A stretch of DNA of 13,112 nucleotides from JAFAVZ01 sp036009105 (lineage in GTDB: Bacteria; Acidobacteriota; Thermoanaerobaculia; Gp7-AA8): NCBI GenBank assembly GCA_036009105.1, contig DASYMJ010000284.1, positions 1 to 13,112 on the forward strand. The letters run 5' to 3'. Of the stretch, positions 5,525 through 12,876 are shown in pieces. The translations under genes were made by a program, and so were the position numbers. How positions within the stretch are numbered: position 1 is the first letter of the stretch; each line of letters starts with the position of its first letter. The notes beneath the pieces were generated by a model, which was given only the letters and a program-made list of their open reading frames with translations, did no database searches and was not told the DNA's origin.

Positions 5525-7231
5525 GTGATCACCTACCTGAAGGTGCGCAACCTCGCCATCGTCGAAGAGCTCGCCATCGAGCCGGGAAGCGGGCTCAACG
5601 TTCTGACAGGGGAGACCGGCGCGGGCAAGTCGCTGCTCATCGACTCCCTCGAGTTCCTGCGCGGCGCGCGGAGCTCCACCGAGATGATCCGGAGCGGCGC
5701 CGAGAAGATGACGGCGGAGGCGATTTTTCATCTGCCCGGCTCCGCGCGGGAGGTGCTGGAGGCGGCGGGCATCGAGGCCGAGCCGGCCGGCGACGGGCTG
5801 GAGCTCATCGTCAAGCGGGAGATCGCCGCGAACGGGCGGGGGCGGGTGCTGGTGAACGGCTCCGCGCTCTCCGTACGCGAGCTCGGCGAGGCGATGGACG
5901 CCGTTCTGGAGATCCATGGCCAGCACGAGTCGCATCAGCGGGTGGCCGGGCAGAGCTACCGCCAGCTGCTCGATGAATTCGGCGGCCACGATGCGCTGCT
6001 CGACGCCACCAGGGCGACGCATCACGCCTGGCGCGCGGCGGCGGATCAGCTGGAGGAGATGCTCGGCGCACAGCGCGATCGCGCCCTGCGGCTCGACCTG
6101 CTGCGCTACCAGGTCGAGGAGATCTCCGCCGCGAAGCTCGATCCCTCCGAGGAAGAAGCGCTGAGAGCAGAGCGGAGCATGCTGGCGCATGCGCGGGAGA
6201 TGATCGAGGCCACCTCCGGCGCGTTCGCGCTCGTGGAGGATGACGAAAGCTCGGCACTCGCGCAGCTGGCCAGAGCGCAACATTTGCTGCAGCCGCTGGC
6301 GAAGGAGATCGCGGAAGTGCAGCAGCTCACGGCCGACCTGCAGGACGTCACCTATCGCCTGCAGGACGTGGCCCGCACCCTGGGCAACCTCTCCGAGAAC
6401 GTCCGCCACGATCCGGCCCGGCTGGAGGAGGTGGAAGACCGGCTGGTCACCATCGAGCGGCTGAATAAGAAATACGGCGGCTCGGTCAGCGCGGTGCTGG
6501 AGCACCTCAGCCGCATCCAGGACGAGTTCGAGCGCTTGAGCGACTTCGAGGCGAACGTGGAGAAGCTGCAGCGCACCACCGACGCGCGCCTGGCCGACTA
6601 TCGCCGCGCGGCGGAGAAGCTCTCCGCGGCGCGGAAGAAGGCGGCGCAGAAGTTCCAGGGCGCGATCCAGGAGGAGCTGAACGACCTGGCCATGGAGCGG
6701 ACCACGGTCCGGGTAACGGTGGACAGCGGCAACGAATCGGCGGAAGGCGTGGACAAGATCGACATCCTCATCGCGCCGAATCGCGGCGAGGAGCCGAAGG
6801 CGATGCAGCGGATCGCGTCGGGCGGCGAGCTCTCCCGCATCCAGCTGGCCATCGCCGCGGCGCTCTTCAAGGCCTCCGCGCATGCCGCCGCGGCGACGCT
6901 CGTCTTCGATGAGATCGATGCCGGCATCGGCGGGCGGGTGGCGGAGGTGGTGGGCCGCAAGCTGCAGGAGCTGTCCGCGCGCAACCAGGTCGTCTGCGTC
7001 ACCCATCTGCCCCAGATCGCCGCCTTCGGCACGACGCATTTCTCGGTCTGGAAGGAAGACGCCGGCGGCCACACCCGCGCCCTCATCCGCCGCCTGGACG
7101 AGGACGAGCAGCGCGTCTCGGAGATCGCCCGCATGCTGGGCGGCGAGTCGATCCCCGCCTCGGCCGTCCTGCACGCGCGCGAGCTGCTGGAGAACGCGCG
7201 CGGCCTGAAAACAGCCCGGGCCCGCCGATGA
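5525..7231 (+). CDS. recN: DNA repair protein RecN
   Basis: RecN is an SMC-like ATPase that acts in the cytoplasm early in double-strand-break repair by recombination. This 568-residue protein (E. coli RecN has 553) begins YLKVRNLAIVEELAIEP, as in the family. The Walker A is GETGAGKS (29-36). A long coiled-coil middle with a hinge runs from about 150 to 370. The ABC signature region is RIASGGELSRIQLA (SGGELS at 432-437), followed by Walker B LVFDEIDAGIGG (from 459) and the family-typical CVTHLPQIAAFG. All ATPase elements are intact. The GTG at 5525 matches the family N-terminus; the GTG at 5495 would add ten residues directly after palindrome B. Its TGA overlaps the ATG of the next gene in an ATGA junction, indicating one transcript with tsaC. 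Confidence 0.96.
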   Translation: MITYLKVRNLAIVEELAIEPGSGLNVLTGETGAGKSLLIDSLEFLRGARSSTEMIRSGAEKMTAEAIFHLPGSAREVLEAAGIEAEPAGDGLELIVKREIAANGRGRVLVNGSALSVRELGEAMDAVLEIHGQHESHQRVAGQSYRQLLDEFGGHDALLDATRATHHAWRAAADQLEEMLGAQRDRALRLDLLRYQVEEISAAKLDPSEEEALRAERSMLAHAREMIEATSGAFALVEDDESSALAQLARAQHLLQPLAKEIAEVQQLTADLQDVTYRLQDVARTLGNLSENVRHDPARLEEVEDRLVTIERLNKKYGGSVSAVLEHLSRIQDEFERLSDFEANVEKLQRTTDARLADYRRAAEKLSAARKKAAQKFQGAIQEELNDLAMERTTVRVTVDSGNESAEGVDKIDILIAPNRGEEPKAMQRIASGGELSRIQLAIAAALFKASAHAAAATLVFDEIDAGIGGRVAEVVGRKLQELSARNQVVCVTHLPQIAAFGTTHFSVWKEDAGGHTRALIRRLDEDEQRVSEIARMLGGESIPASAVLHARELLENARGLKTARARR

Positions 7232-7833
7232 TCCACTGGACCCTGGAAGACCTCGACGCCGTCGCCGAGGCGCTGCAGGGCAGCGCGGTCATCCTCCTTC
7301 CCACCGACACCATCTATGGCCTGCACGCCGTGGCCACGAACGAGGAGGCGGTGGAGCGCATCGCCACGATGAAAGGGCGGGACGCAAAGCCGTTCGTCGT
7401 GCTCGCCGCCTCGATGGAGCAACTGAACGCCCTCGGCGTGCAGATGCCGAACGACGTCCGGAACGCGCTCGGGGAGGTCTGGCCTGCCGCCCTGACGGCC
7501 ATCCTTCCCCTCGCCGCCCCCCTCCCCGCCACCCGCGGCGCATCGAGCATTGCGGTGCGCATCCCCGCTCTCCCCTGGCTCCGCGAGCTGCTTGAACGGA
7601 CGGGCCCGCTTGTCTCGACGAGCGCGAACCGGAGCGGAGAAGTTCCTGTTCAGCACCCCAATGAGCTCGCACAGTCCTTGCAGGATGGCCTCGACGGCCT
7701 CGTCGAGGCCGGCCGTTTATCGGGAGAAGCGTCTGCAATCGTGGACTTTACCGGTACGACACCACGGGTCGTCCGCGGGGGAGAACTTTTCTTTACACAG
7801 AAAGTGTGGAAAACCCTGCGGATATCGTTGTGA
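7228..7833 (+). CDS. tsaC: Threonylcarbamoyl-AMP synthase (TsaC/Sua5/YrdC family)
   Basis: The enzyme makes threonylcarbamoyl-AMP from threonine, bicarbonate and ATP, the first step of the t6A modification at position 37 of ANN-decoding tRNAs. This 201-residue protein has the YrdC-family motifs: LLPTDTIYGL (residues 23-32), MKGRDAKPF (48-56), SSIAVRIP (105-112), STSANRSG (129-136) and a final AIVDFTGTTPRVVRGG. The usual 'WPGPLT' reads WPAALTAIL here, a local variation. The length fits the short TsaC form without the extra Sua5 domain. It overlaps recN by four bases (ATGA) and has no evident SD, so it probably depends on translational coupling. The rest of the t6A pathway (TsaB, TsaD, TsaE) is not in the window. 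Confidence 0.93.
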   Translation: MIHWTLEDLDAVAEALQGSAVILLPTDTIYGLHAVATNEEAVERIATMKGRDAKPFVVLAASMEQLNALGVQMPNDVRNALGEVWPAALTAILPLAAPLPATRGASSIAVRIPALPWLRELLERTGPLVSTSANRSGEVPVQHPNELAQSLQDGLDGLVEAGRLSGEASAIVDFTGTTPRVVRGGELFFTQKVWKTLRISL

Positions 7834-7841
7834 ATATCGCG

Positions 7842-7890
7842 CCAAGCGGCCACAAATCGCGGCTTTGGACCAAATTGCACAGCCGCTTGG
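7842..7890. repeat. Inverted repeat downstream of tsaC
   Basis: CCAAGCGGC (7842-7850) and its exact complement GCCGCTTGG (7882-7890) flank 31 bases that include the small palindrome TTTGGACCAAA (7864-7874). It starts nine bases after the tsaC stop, which suits transcript-end structure, but no T-run follows. An operator-like role for the inner palindrome is possible but unsupported. The surrounding 7834-8037 stretch is AT-richer than the genes and otherwise holds only weak promoter-like words. Confidence 0.45.
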
Positions 7891-8037
7891 GCGAATCGGC
7901 TTAACTCTTACTACACACTGACTTTACCTGTAATAGGCTCATCTGTAGCAGCGCTTTTTGTGCACTTGACAAAGAACATTTTCTGTTTCCACAGCCGGCG
8001 CCGTAAACGACCGATGAGAGAGACGCGTATCTCAGCC

Positions 8038-10251
8038 ATGAATCCACGCCGTTTAGTCATTCTCGTGACAATGCTTATCGCCGCGCTCGGCTCCGCCGCG
8101 GCGGAGATTCCGGTCTCGGCGCCGGTCTACGGTCCGGCCGAGTTCATCCAGTTCCATCCCCAGGTCGCCTCCGACGGCGACAACTTCCTGGTGATCTGGA
8201 GCGACCTACGCGGCAGCGCGTTTTCCAATCTCTACGCGACCCGCGTTTCCGCCTCGGGCGAGGTGCTGGACAAGACGAACATCCGCGTGGCGAGCCGGAT
8301 CGCGTCCGCGACGGTGCTGTGGACCGGGCGCGCCTATCTCGTGCTCATCCAGAACGGCACCGGCCTCAGCGTGGCGCGCCTCGACCGCGAAGGGCGGGTC
8401 GTCTCGCCGGCCACGCCGCTGCCGATCCAGGGCGCGTTCCTCAGCGAAGCGCAGCAGGCCGCCGCTTCGAACGGCTCGCGCGTCGTGATCGTCTACACGC
8501 GGCCGGGCGGCGGGCAGTTCGCCGCCGTGCTCGATCCAGACGGGCAACTGCTCGAGTCGGAGATCGCCATCGGCAGCGGGACGAGCTCGCGGCTGATCGT
8601 CGCCTCGAACGGCTCCGGCTTCCTGGTGGTGCGCCACGACCAGACCCTCGACACCGATCCGATCACCGCCATCCGGCTCGATGCCACCGGGCATCCCATC
8701 GATACGACTCCGCTCAGCATCGGTTTCGGCCGCTTCCCCAGCGTCGCCTCGGACGGCGGCGGCTACGTGATCCTCACCGCGCCCCCTTCGAGCCTCGCCT
8801 CCGACAACGCCGTCCGCACCACGCACGTCGGCAGCGACGGCTCGGTCGGGCCGCTCACCAACACGCCGCTGGTCGGCCATCCGGACGGCGCGACATCGCT
8901 CGCCTGGCTGGGCAGCGAGTACGTGGCCCTCCTCTACGTGGTCAGCCAGAGCCAGCCGGTCGTGCAGGGCCTCCGCCTCAACGCCGACGGCAACGCGACC
9001 TCCGCGCCGTTCGCCGTCTCCCAGCGGGGCGAGGCGGTGGCGCTCGCCTCCAACGGCCGCCGGGCGTACTCCGCGTGGACCGAGGCGGGAGCGGACGGCA
9101 GCAACAGCGACGTGATGGGCCGCGTGCTCGCGCCCACGCCGGCCGCCGATGCGGTGCGCCTCGACACCGCCGCCTCCTCGCAGCGCCGCCCCGCCGGCGC
9201 GTACGACGGCACGACGTTCCTCACCGCGTGGGAGGAAACGCAGAACGACATCAGCCAGCCGCGGGTCTACATCGGCCGGGTGACGCCGGCCGGCATCCGC
9301 CTGGACGGCAGCGGCATCCGCGTCTCGAACGCGGACGCCGTGCAGCGCGACCCGCACGTGGTCTACGACCGCACGCGCTTCGTGGTCGGCTGGGAAGAGG
9401 GCGAGGCGATCCACCTCCGCCGCGTGGCGAAGGACGGCTCGTTCATCGATGCCAGCCCGATCGCCATCCCCAATGCCTGCTACTCGGGCGACTTCGACAT
9501 GGCCACGGACGACGGGCTCACCGTGATCACCTGGATCGACTGCGAGTCGCACCAGGTGCTGGCCATCCGCTTCGACGACGCCACCGCCACGTTCCCGGAC
9601 CACGAGCCGCTGCTGCTCGCCCATCCGGGCGACAACTCGCCGCTGCGGCCTCGCATCGCGTTCGGCTTCGACATCGCGCTGATCGTGTGGGAGGAGAGCG
9701 TCTCGGTCCCCGCGGTGCCCGAGCCGACCTCGCAGAGCGATGTCCGCGGCGTCACGGTCTATGTGCCGGGGATGCTGCTGCTGGAAGACCCCTTCGACAT
9801 CGCCGTGACCGAGGATGACGAGCGTTCGCCGGCCGTGGCCTGGGACAACCAGGAGTTCCTCGTCACGTACGCCGATGCGGTGGGCATCAACGGCCGCTAC
9901 GTCGATCCCTTCGGGCCGTTGCTGACGGACACCCGCGTCGCGACCGGCGCCGGCTACGACAACCCCTCCGTGGTGTGGGATGGCGTGGAGTTCGTGGTCG
10001 CCTTCAACGCCGGCGGCGACGTCTTCGCCTCGCGGGTGCGCCGCCGCAGCGACTCGACGGTGGTGGAAGGCAAGTTCGCCCTCGCCGCCTCGTCCGACGT
10101 CGAGGCGGAGCCCGCGGTGGTGCTGATGGGCACCGGGCGGGTGGGCTTCCTGTACGACCGGGTGGCCACGGAGCCGCTCTACGGCGGCGTGCCGCGCGTG
10201 TTCCTGCGGTTGCTGGAGAACGTGGCGCCGCGGCCGCGGCCGAAGCGCTGA
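8038..10251 (+). CDS. Secreted tandem-repeat protein, probably beta-propeller
   Basis: I do not recognise a named family. The 737-residue protein starts with a signal peptide (MNPRRLVILVTMLIAALGSAAA), so it is exported. The remainder is a run of about 14 diverged repeats of some 43-60 residues. Each has a 'p.va.dg..flv.W' strand pair and then a 'v.a.rvd..G..ld' segment ending in a short 'i.v' strand. Clear copies include HPQVASDGDNFLVIWSDLRG, RRPAGAYDGTTFLTAWEE, HVVYDRTRFVVGWEEGE and PSVVWDGVEFVVAFNAGGD. That pattern suits beta-propeller blades, and 14 would fit two seven-bladed propellers. There is no enzymatic motif and no sorting domain at the C-terminus, which ends RPRPKR. An ATG at 8014 would give a longer n-region. 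No SD is evident. Possible roles include binding to polymers or surfaces; none is shown. Confidence 0.82.
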   Translation: MNPRRLVILVTMLIAALGSAAAEIPVSAPVYGPAEFIQFHPQVASDGDNFLVIWSDLRGSAFSNLYATRVSASGEVLDKTNIRVASRIASATVLWTGRAYLVLIQNGTGLSVARLDREGRVVSPATPLPIQGAFLSEAQQAAASNGSRVVIVYTRPGGGQFAAVLDPDGQLLESEIAIGSGTSSRLIVASNGSGFLVVRHDQTLDTDPITAIRLDATGHPIDTTPLSIGFGRFPSVASDGGGYVILTAPPSSLASDNAVRTTHVGSDGSVGPLTNTPLVGHPDGATSLAWLGSEYVALLYVVSQSQPVVQGLRLNADGNATSAPFAVSQRGEAVALASNGRRAYSAWTEAGADGSNSDVMGRVLAPTPAADAVRLDTAASSQRRPAGAYDGTTFLTAWEETQNDISQPRVYIGRVTPAGIRLDGSGIRVSNADAVQRDPHVVYDRTRFVVGWEEGEAIHLRRVAKDGSFIDASPIAIPNACYSGDFDMATDDGLTVITWIDCESHQVLAIRFDDATATFPDHEPLLLAHPGDNSPLRPRIAFGFDIALIVWEESVSVPAVPEPTSQSDVRGVTVYVPGMLLLEDPFDIAVTEDDERSPAVAWDNQEFLVTYADAVGINGRYVDPFGPLLTDTRVATGAGYDNPSVVWDGVEFVVAFNAGGDVFASRVRRRSDSTVVEGKFALAASSDVEAEPAVVLMGTGRVGFLYDRVATEPLYGGVPRVFLRLLENVAPRPRPKR

Positions 10252-10255
10252 ATGC

Positions 10256-10317
10256 AGGGCCGGCTCTCCAGCCGGCCCAATGCCAAAAGACTGCTGGGCC
10301 GGCTGAGAGCCGGCCCT
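10256..10317. repeat. Double REP-like palindrome between convergent genes
   Basis: Two GC-rich palindromes face each other. The first (10256-10279) has GGGCCGGCT and AGCCGGCCC around CTCC, and the second (10295-10317) has GGGCCGGCT and AGCCGGCCC around GAG. The second is also almost the reverse complement of the first (one base shorter), so the whole block can fold as one long hairpin. It begins four bases after the stop of the secreted repeat protein and ends nine bases before the mgtE stop. On the plus strand TTTT follows at 10321-10324, so it could act as a terminator. The layout resembles paired REP (BIME-type) elements. Confidence 0.85.
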
Positions 10318-10326
10318 ACATTTTCT

Positions 10327-11715
10327 CTACGAGTGGGCGAAGTACTTCATCGCCACCGAGGCCAGGCCGAGGAACGAGAAGAAGCCGCCGACGTCAGTGA
10401 ACGTGGTCACGAAGATGGATGATGCGATCGCGGGGTCGAACCCGAGACGCTCCAGCACGAGGGGCACCAGGCCGCCGGCGAAACCGGAGACGATCAGGTT
10501 GAAGATCATGGCCAGGAAGAGGATGCCGGCCAGCACCCAGTCGCCGGTCCAGAAGCCGACGATGAGCATGGTCAGCAGGCCGTTCGCGAAGCCGTTGCCG
10601 AAGCCGACCAGCACCTCCTTGGCGATGGGCCGCCAGCCGCTGTTCCAGTCCACCTCGCCCAGGGCCAGGCCGCGCACGAACACGGTGAGCGTCTGCGTGC
10701 CCGCGTTGCCGCCCATCCCGGCCACGATCGGCATGAACACCGCCAGCGCGGCCCACTTCTCGATCGTCCCCTGAAACAGCCGCACCACCCACGAGGCCAG
10801 GAAGGCCGTGGCCAGGTTGATGGCCAGCCACGGCAGCCGCGACTTGAAGGAGTCCCAGGCGGGCGTGGTCACCCGCTCCGACACGTCGACGCCGGCCAGG
10901 TGCAGCAGGTCTTCCTCGGCCTGCTCCTGGATCACGTCCAGCACGTCGTCGACCGTCACCACGCCGACCAGCCGGTTCTGATGATCGACCACCGGAATGG
11001 AAAGCAGGTCGTACTTGGAGACGAGCTGCGCCACCTCTTCCGGCGCGGAGTCGACCTGCGTGCGGACCACGCTCTGCACCATGCTCGTGCTCAGCCGCGA
11101 ATCGGGGGGCGCGAGGATCAGACTGCGCAGAGAGAGCACCCCCACCAGATGCGCCTCCGCATCGATGCAGTAGACGTAGAAGAACGAGTCCTTGCGCGGG
11201 TACTGCCGGATCGCCTCGATGGCCTGGGCGACGGTCAGCTCCTCGTCCAGGGCCAGGAAGTCGATGTTCATCAGCGAGCCGGCCGTCTCCTCCTCCCCTT
11301 CCAGCAGCGACTCGAGCTTGGCGCCCTGCGTCGCGCCGAGGAGCTCGAGGACGCGCTGGCGGCGGTCGTCGTCGAGCGTGTCGAGGAGGTCGGCGGCATC
11401 GTCCGGCGCCGAAGAGCTGCAGATGGAAGCGACGGTCGAGTCGTCGAGCGGATCGAGGATCTCGTGCAGGTCGCTGTCATCCAGCTCCAGCAGCGCGCGC
11501 GCCGCCTTGCCCGCTTCGATCAGCAGAGAAAGGACGCGGTTGCGGTCTTCTTCGAGCAGCAGGGGGAGGACCGGGGAGAGGTCGGCCGGCAGCGTCTTGT
11601 CGACGATCTTGCGCAGCTGCGCGTACGCGCCGTGCCGCAGCAGCTTGGTGAGCATCTGCTGGTACGAGCGAGCGTTCGGGCTCGAGGTCGGCGCCGTCTG
11701 GGCGGGACGCTGCAT
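10327..11715 (-). CDS. mgtE: Magnesium channel/transporter MgtE
   Basis: MgtE is an inner-membrane Mg2+ channel gated by its own cytosolic domains, which close it when Mg2+ is plentiful. This 462-residue protein (T. thermophilus MgtE has 450) has the full layout: an alpha-helical N domain (about 18-145), a tandem CBS pair (about 147-275; VVDHQNRLVGVVTVDDVLDVI closes the second), a connecting helix (about 276-295) and five membrane helices (about 296-460). The pore signature PIVAGMGGNAGTQT is present, and the conserved Asp of the last helix (TTFTDVGGFF, D441) corresponds to the essential Asp of the family. The acidic residues of the N and CBS domains are abundant, as expected for Mg2+ sensing. 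The start at 11715 lies nine bases after a TACGAT box. No Mg2+ riboswitch leader is possible in so short a 5' region. Confidence 0.96.
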   Translation of the reverse strand: MQRPAQTAPTSSPNARSYQQMLTKLLRHGAYAQLRKIVDKTLPADLSPVLPLLLEEDRNRVLSLLIEAGKAARALLELDDSDLHEILDPLDDSTVASICSSSAPDDAADLLDTLDDDRRQRVLELLGATQGAKLESLLEGEEETAGSLMNIDFLALDEELTVAQAIEAIRQYPRKDSFFYVYCIDAEAHLVGVLSLRSLILAPPDSRLSTSMVQSVVRTQVDSAPEEVAQLVSKYDLLSIPVVDHQNRLVGVVTVDDVLDVIQEQAEEDLLHLAGVDVSERVTTPAWDSFKSRLPWLAINLATAFLASWVVRLFQGTIEKWAALAVFMPIVAGMGGNAGTQTLTVFVRGLALGEVDWNSGWRPIAKEVLVGFGNGFANGLLTMLIVGFWTGDWVLAGILFLAMIFNLIVSGFAGGLVPLVLERLGFDPAIASSIFVTTFTDVGGFFSFLGLASVAMKYFAHS

Positions 11716-11724
11716 GGCGCAGGC

Positions 11725-11730
11725 ATCGTA
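11725..11730 (-). promoter_or_regulatory. Possible -10 box (TACGAT) for mgtE
   Basis: On the minus strand TACGAT lies nine bases before the mgtE ATG, so the transcript would be leaderless. The opposing TACAAT box for the divergent unit is 26 bases away, so the two promoters could interfere. Confidence 0.42.
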
Positions 11731-11756
11731 AACGAGGGGCGCCGCTTTTGCGCTCG

Positions 11757-11762
11757 TACAAT
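11757..11762 (+). promoter_or_regulatory. Possible -10 box (TACAAT) for the 117-residue gene and hemQ
   Basis: TACAAT, five of six matches to TATAAT, lies six bases before the ATG at 11769. No SD is present. No -35 of quality is seen at 16-18 bases upstream. This is the best -10 match among the leaderless candidates here. Confidence 0.5.
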
Positions 11763-11768
11763 GCGCCG

Positions 11769-12122
11769 ATGGACTGCGTCACGGAAGCCTGCCGCATCGC
11801 CGCGCGGCTGTTGGCCGCGGGAGAGGCGCCCTGGATCGGCCGGCTGCGCGATGTGCGCCCGTACGGCAACAGCACGTTCCACGCGCCGCTCATCCCCCGG
11901 CGCTCCCCTCACTTGGCCTGGACCACGCACTACGTGGCCTGCGCGGGACGCCTCGTGCACGACCCGCTGGCCGATTCGCCGCTCGATGTTGCGCAATACG
12001 CGCGGACCGTGTTCGGCCGCGACCTCCCGCTGCAGGAGTTCCTGGGAGTGGAGGAGACCGAGCGGCTGCTGCGCGAGGACGACATCGAGCAGGCGTTCAG
12101 GCATAGAATCGGCGGATCATGA
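11769..12122 (+). CDS. Small uncharacterised protein coupled to hemQ
   Basis: This 117-residue protein is not one I recognise. It begins MDCVTEACRIAARLL, a cysteine leading straight into a helix. The middle has WTTHYVACAGRLVHDPLADSP, and the end is charged and helical. A near-N-terminal Cys at the start of a helix (C3), then His-Tyr on a strand (H54) and Asp-Pro after the next strand (D65), is the order seen in papain-like cysteine peptidase folds such as C39-type domains; this is a resemblance only. There is no signal peptide or membrane helix. The start at 11769 sits six bases after a TACAAT box; an upstream in-frame start at 11748 would precede that box. The stop overlaps the hemQ ATG (ATGA), so the two are probably made together. 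GC and codon use match the backbone. The function is unknown. Confidence 0.72.
   Translation: MDCVTEACRIAARLLAAGEAPWIGRLRDVRPYGNSTFHAPLIPRRSPHLAWTTHYVACAGRLVHDPLADSPLDVAQYARTVFGRDLPLQEFLGVEETERLLREDDIEQAFRHRIGGS
12104..12109 (+). promoter_or_regulatory. Possible internal -10 box (TAGAAT) before hemQ
   Basis: TAGAAT lies nine bases before the hemQ ATG, inside the last codons of the upstream gene. It would allow separate, leaderless transcription of hemQ, but it could equally be coding sequence by chance. Confidence 0.3.
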
Positions 12123-12856
12123 CCACCACTTTGCAGCCCGAAACGCAACCCGCGCGACCCGCCGACACCCCGGTGGCGCGCCAGTACGTGAACTTCATGT
12201 TCTTCCGCATCGACCGCGCGCTCCGCCGCGAGCCCGCCGTGGTCCGCGAGGCCGCGAAGCGCGAGCTGGGCGAGATCATCAAAAAGTACACCGGCCCGAT
12301 GATGATCCTCCCCTATTCCACGGTCGGCCTGAAGACGGGCGTCGACTTCATGCTCTGGCGCATCGGCTACGATCTCGAGCCTTTCCAGCAGATGGCGGCG
12401 GACATCAACCGTTCCGGCATCGGCGGCTGGATCGACGTGCCGTTCTCCTACCTGGCCATGACCAAGCACTCGCAGTACGTGGACGAGCACGTGCACGAGG
12501 GGCAGGAAGGGCGCCGCCTGAAGATCGTGCCCGGCCGCAAGCCGTTCCTCTTCGTCTACCCCTTCGTGAAGACGCGCGACTGGTACCTGCTCCCGCAGTC
12601 GGACCGGCAGCGCATCATGAACGAGCACATCGCCATCGGCCACAAATACCCCCGAGTGAAGATCAACACGACGTACTCGTTCGGCCTCGACGATCAGGAT
12701 TTCGTGGTCGCCTTCGAAGCCGACTCCCCCGCCGAGTTCCTCGACCTGGTGCAGGAGCTGCGCGAAACGGAGTCGTCGAAGTTCACCGTGCGCGACACGC
12801 CGATGTACACGTGCAAGCGCTCGACGGTGGAGGAGATTTTGGAGCAGCTGGCGTAG
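12119..12856 (+). CDS. hemQ: Chlorite-dismutase-family haem enzyme, probable coproheme decarboxylase (HemQ/ChdC)
   Basis: HemQ/ChdC converts coproheme to haem b by two oxidative decarboxylations, the last step of the coproporphyrin-dependent pathway, in the cytoplasm. This 245-residue protein carries the HemQ signatures: RQYVNFMFFRIDRALRR, FLFVYPFVKTRDWYLLP, NEHIAIGHKYPRVKINTTYS, FGLDDQDFVVAFEAD and DTPMYTCKR. Y147 in the YPFVK segment matches the catalytic tyrosine of Firmicute-type ChdC, K151 follows it, and H175 (GHKYP) is the probable proximal haem ligand. The first 20 residues are poorly conserved and proline-rich. The presence of the Tyr argues for ChdC over a true chlorite dismutase. 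The start overlaps the preceding stop (ATGA). No other haem gene is in the window, so the pathway is inferred from this protein alone. Confidence 0.88.
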   Translation: MTTTLQPETQPARPADTPVARQYVNFMFFRIDRALRREPAVVREAAKRELGEIIKKYTGPMMILPYSTVGLKTGVDFMLWRIGYDLEPFQQMAADINRSGIGGWIDVPFSYLAMTKHSQYVDEHVHEGQEGRRLKIVPGRKPFLFVYPFVKTRDWYLLPQSDRQRIMNEHIAIGHKYPRVKINTTYSFGLDDQDFVVAFEADSPAEFLDLVQELRETESSKFTVRDTPMYTCKRSTVEEILEQLA

Positions 12857-12876
12857 CGGCTCGCAGGGCTCGCCGC

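Noticed and set aside
5429..7174. Very long antisense open frame (581 codons) opposite recN
   Set aside because: It lies fully against a recN frame with all ATPase motifs, and its translation is low-complexity (rich in R, L, A and D). Long antisense frames are expected opposite GC-rich codons.
7864..7881. Sigma-54-like promoter words (TTGGAC followed by TTGCA)
   Set aside because: The distance between the GG and GC elements is eight bases; sigma-54 promoters need about ten.
7966..7971. Perfect TTGACA as a -35 box
   Set aside because: No -10-like hexamer occurs 15-19 bases downstream; the sequence there is C/G-rich.
8206..9624. Long antisense and alternate-frame open frames across the secreted repeat protein
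   Set aside because: Their compositions are dominated by R, A, G and H with no family motif, whereas the 8038 frame has a signal peptide and regular repeats.
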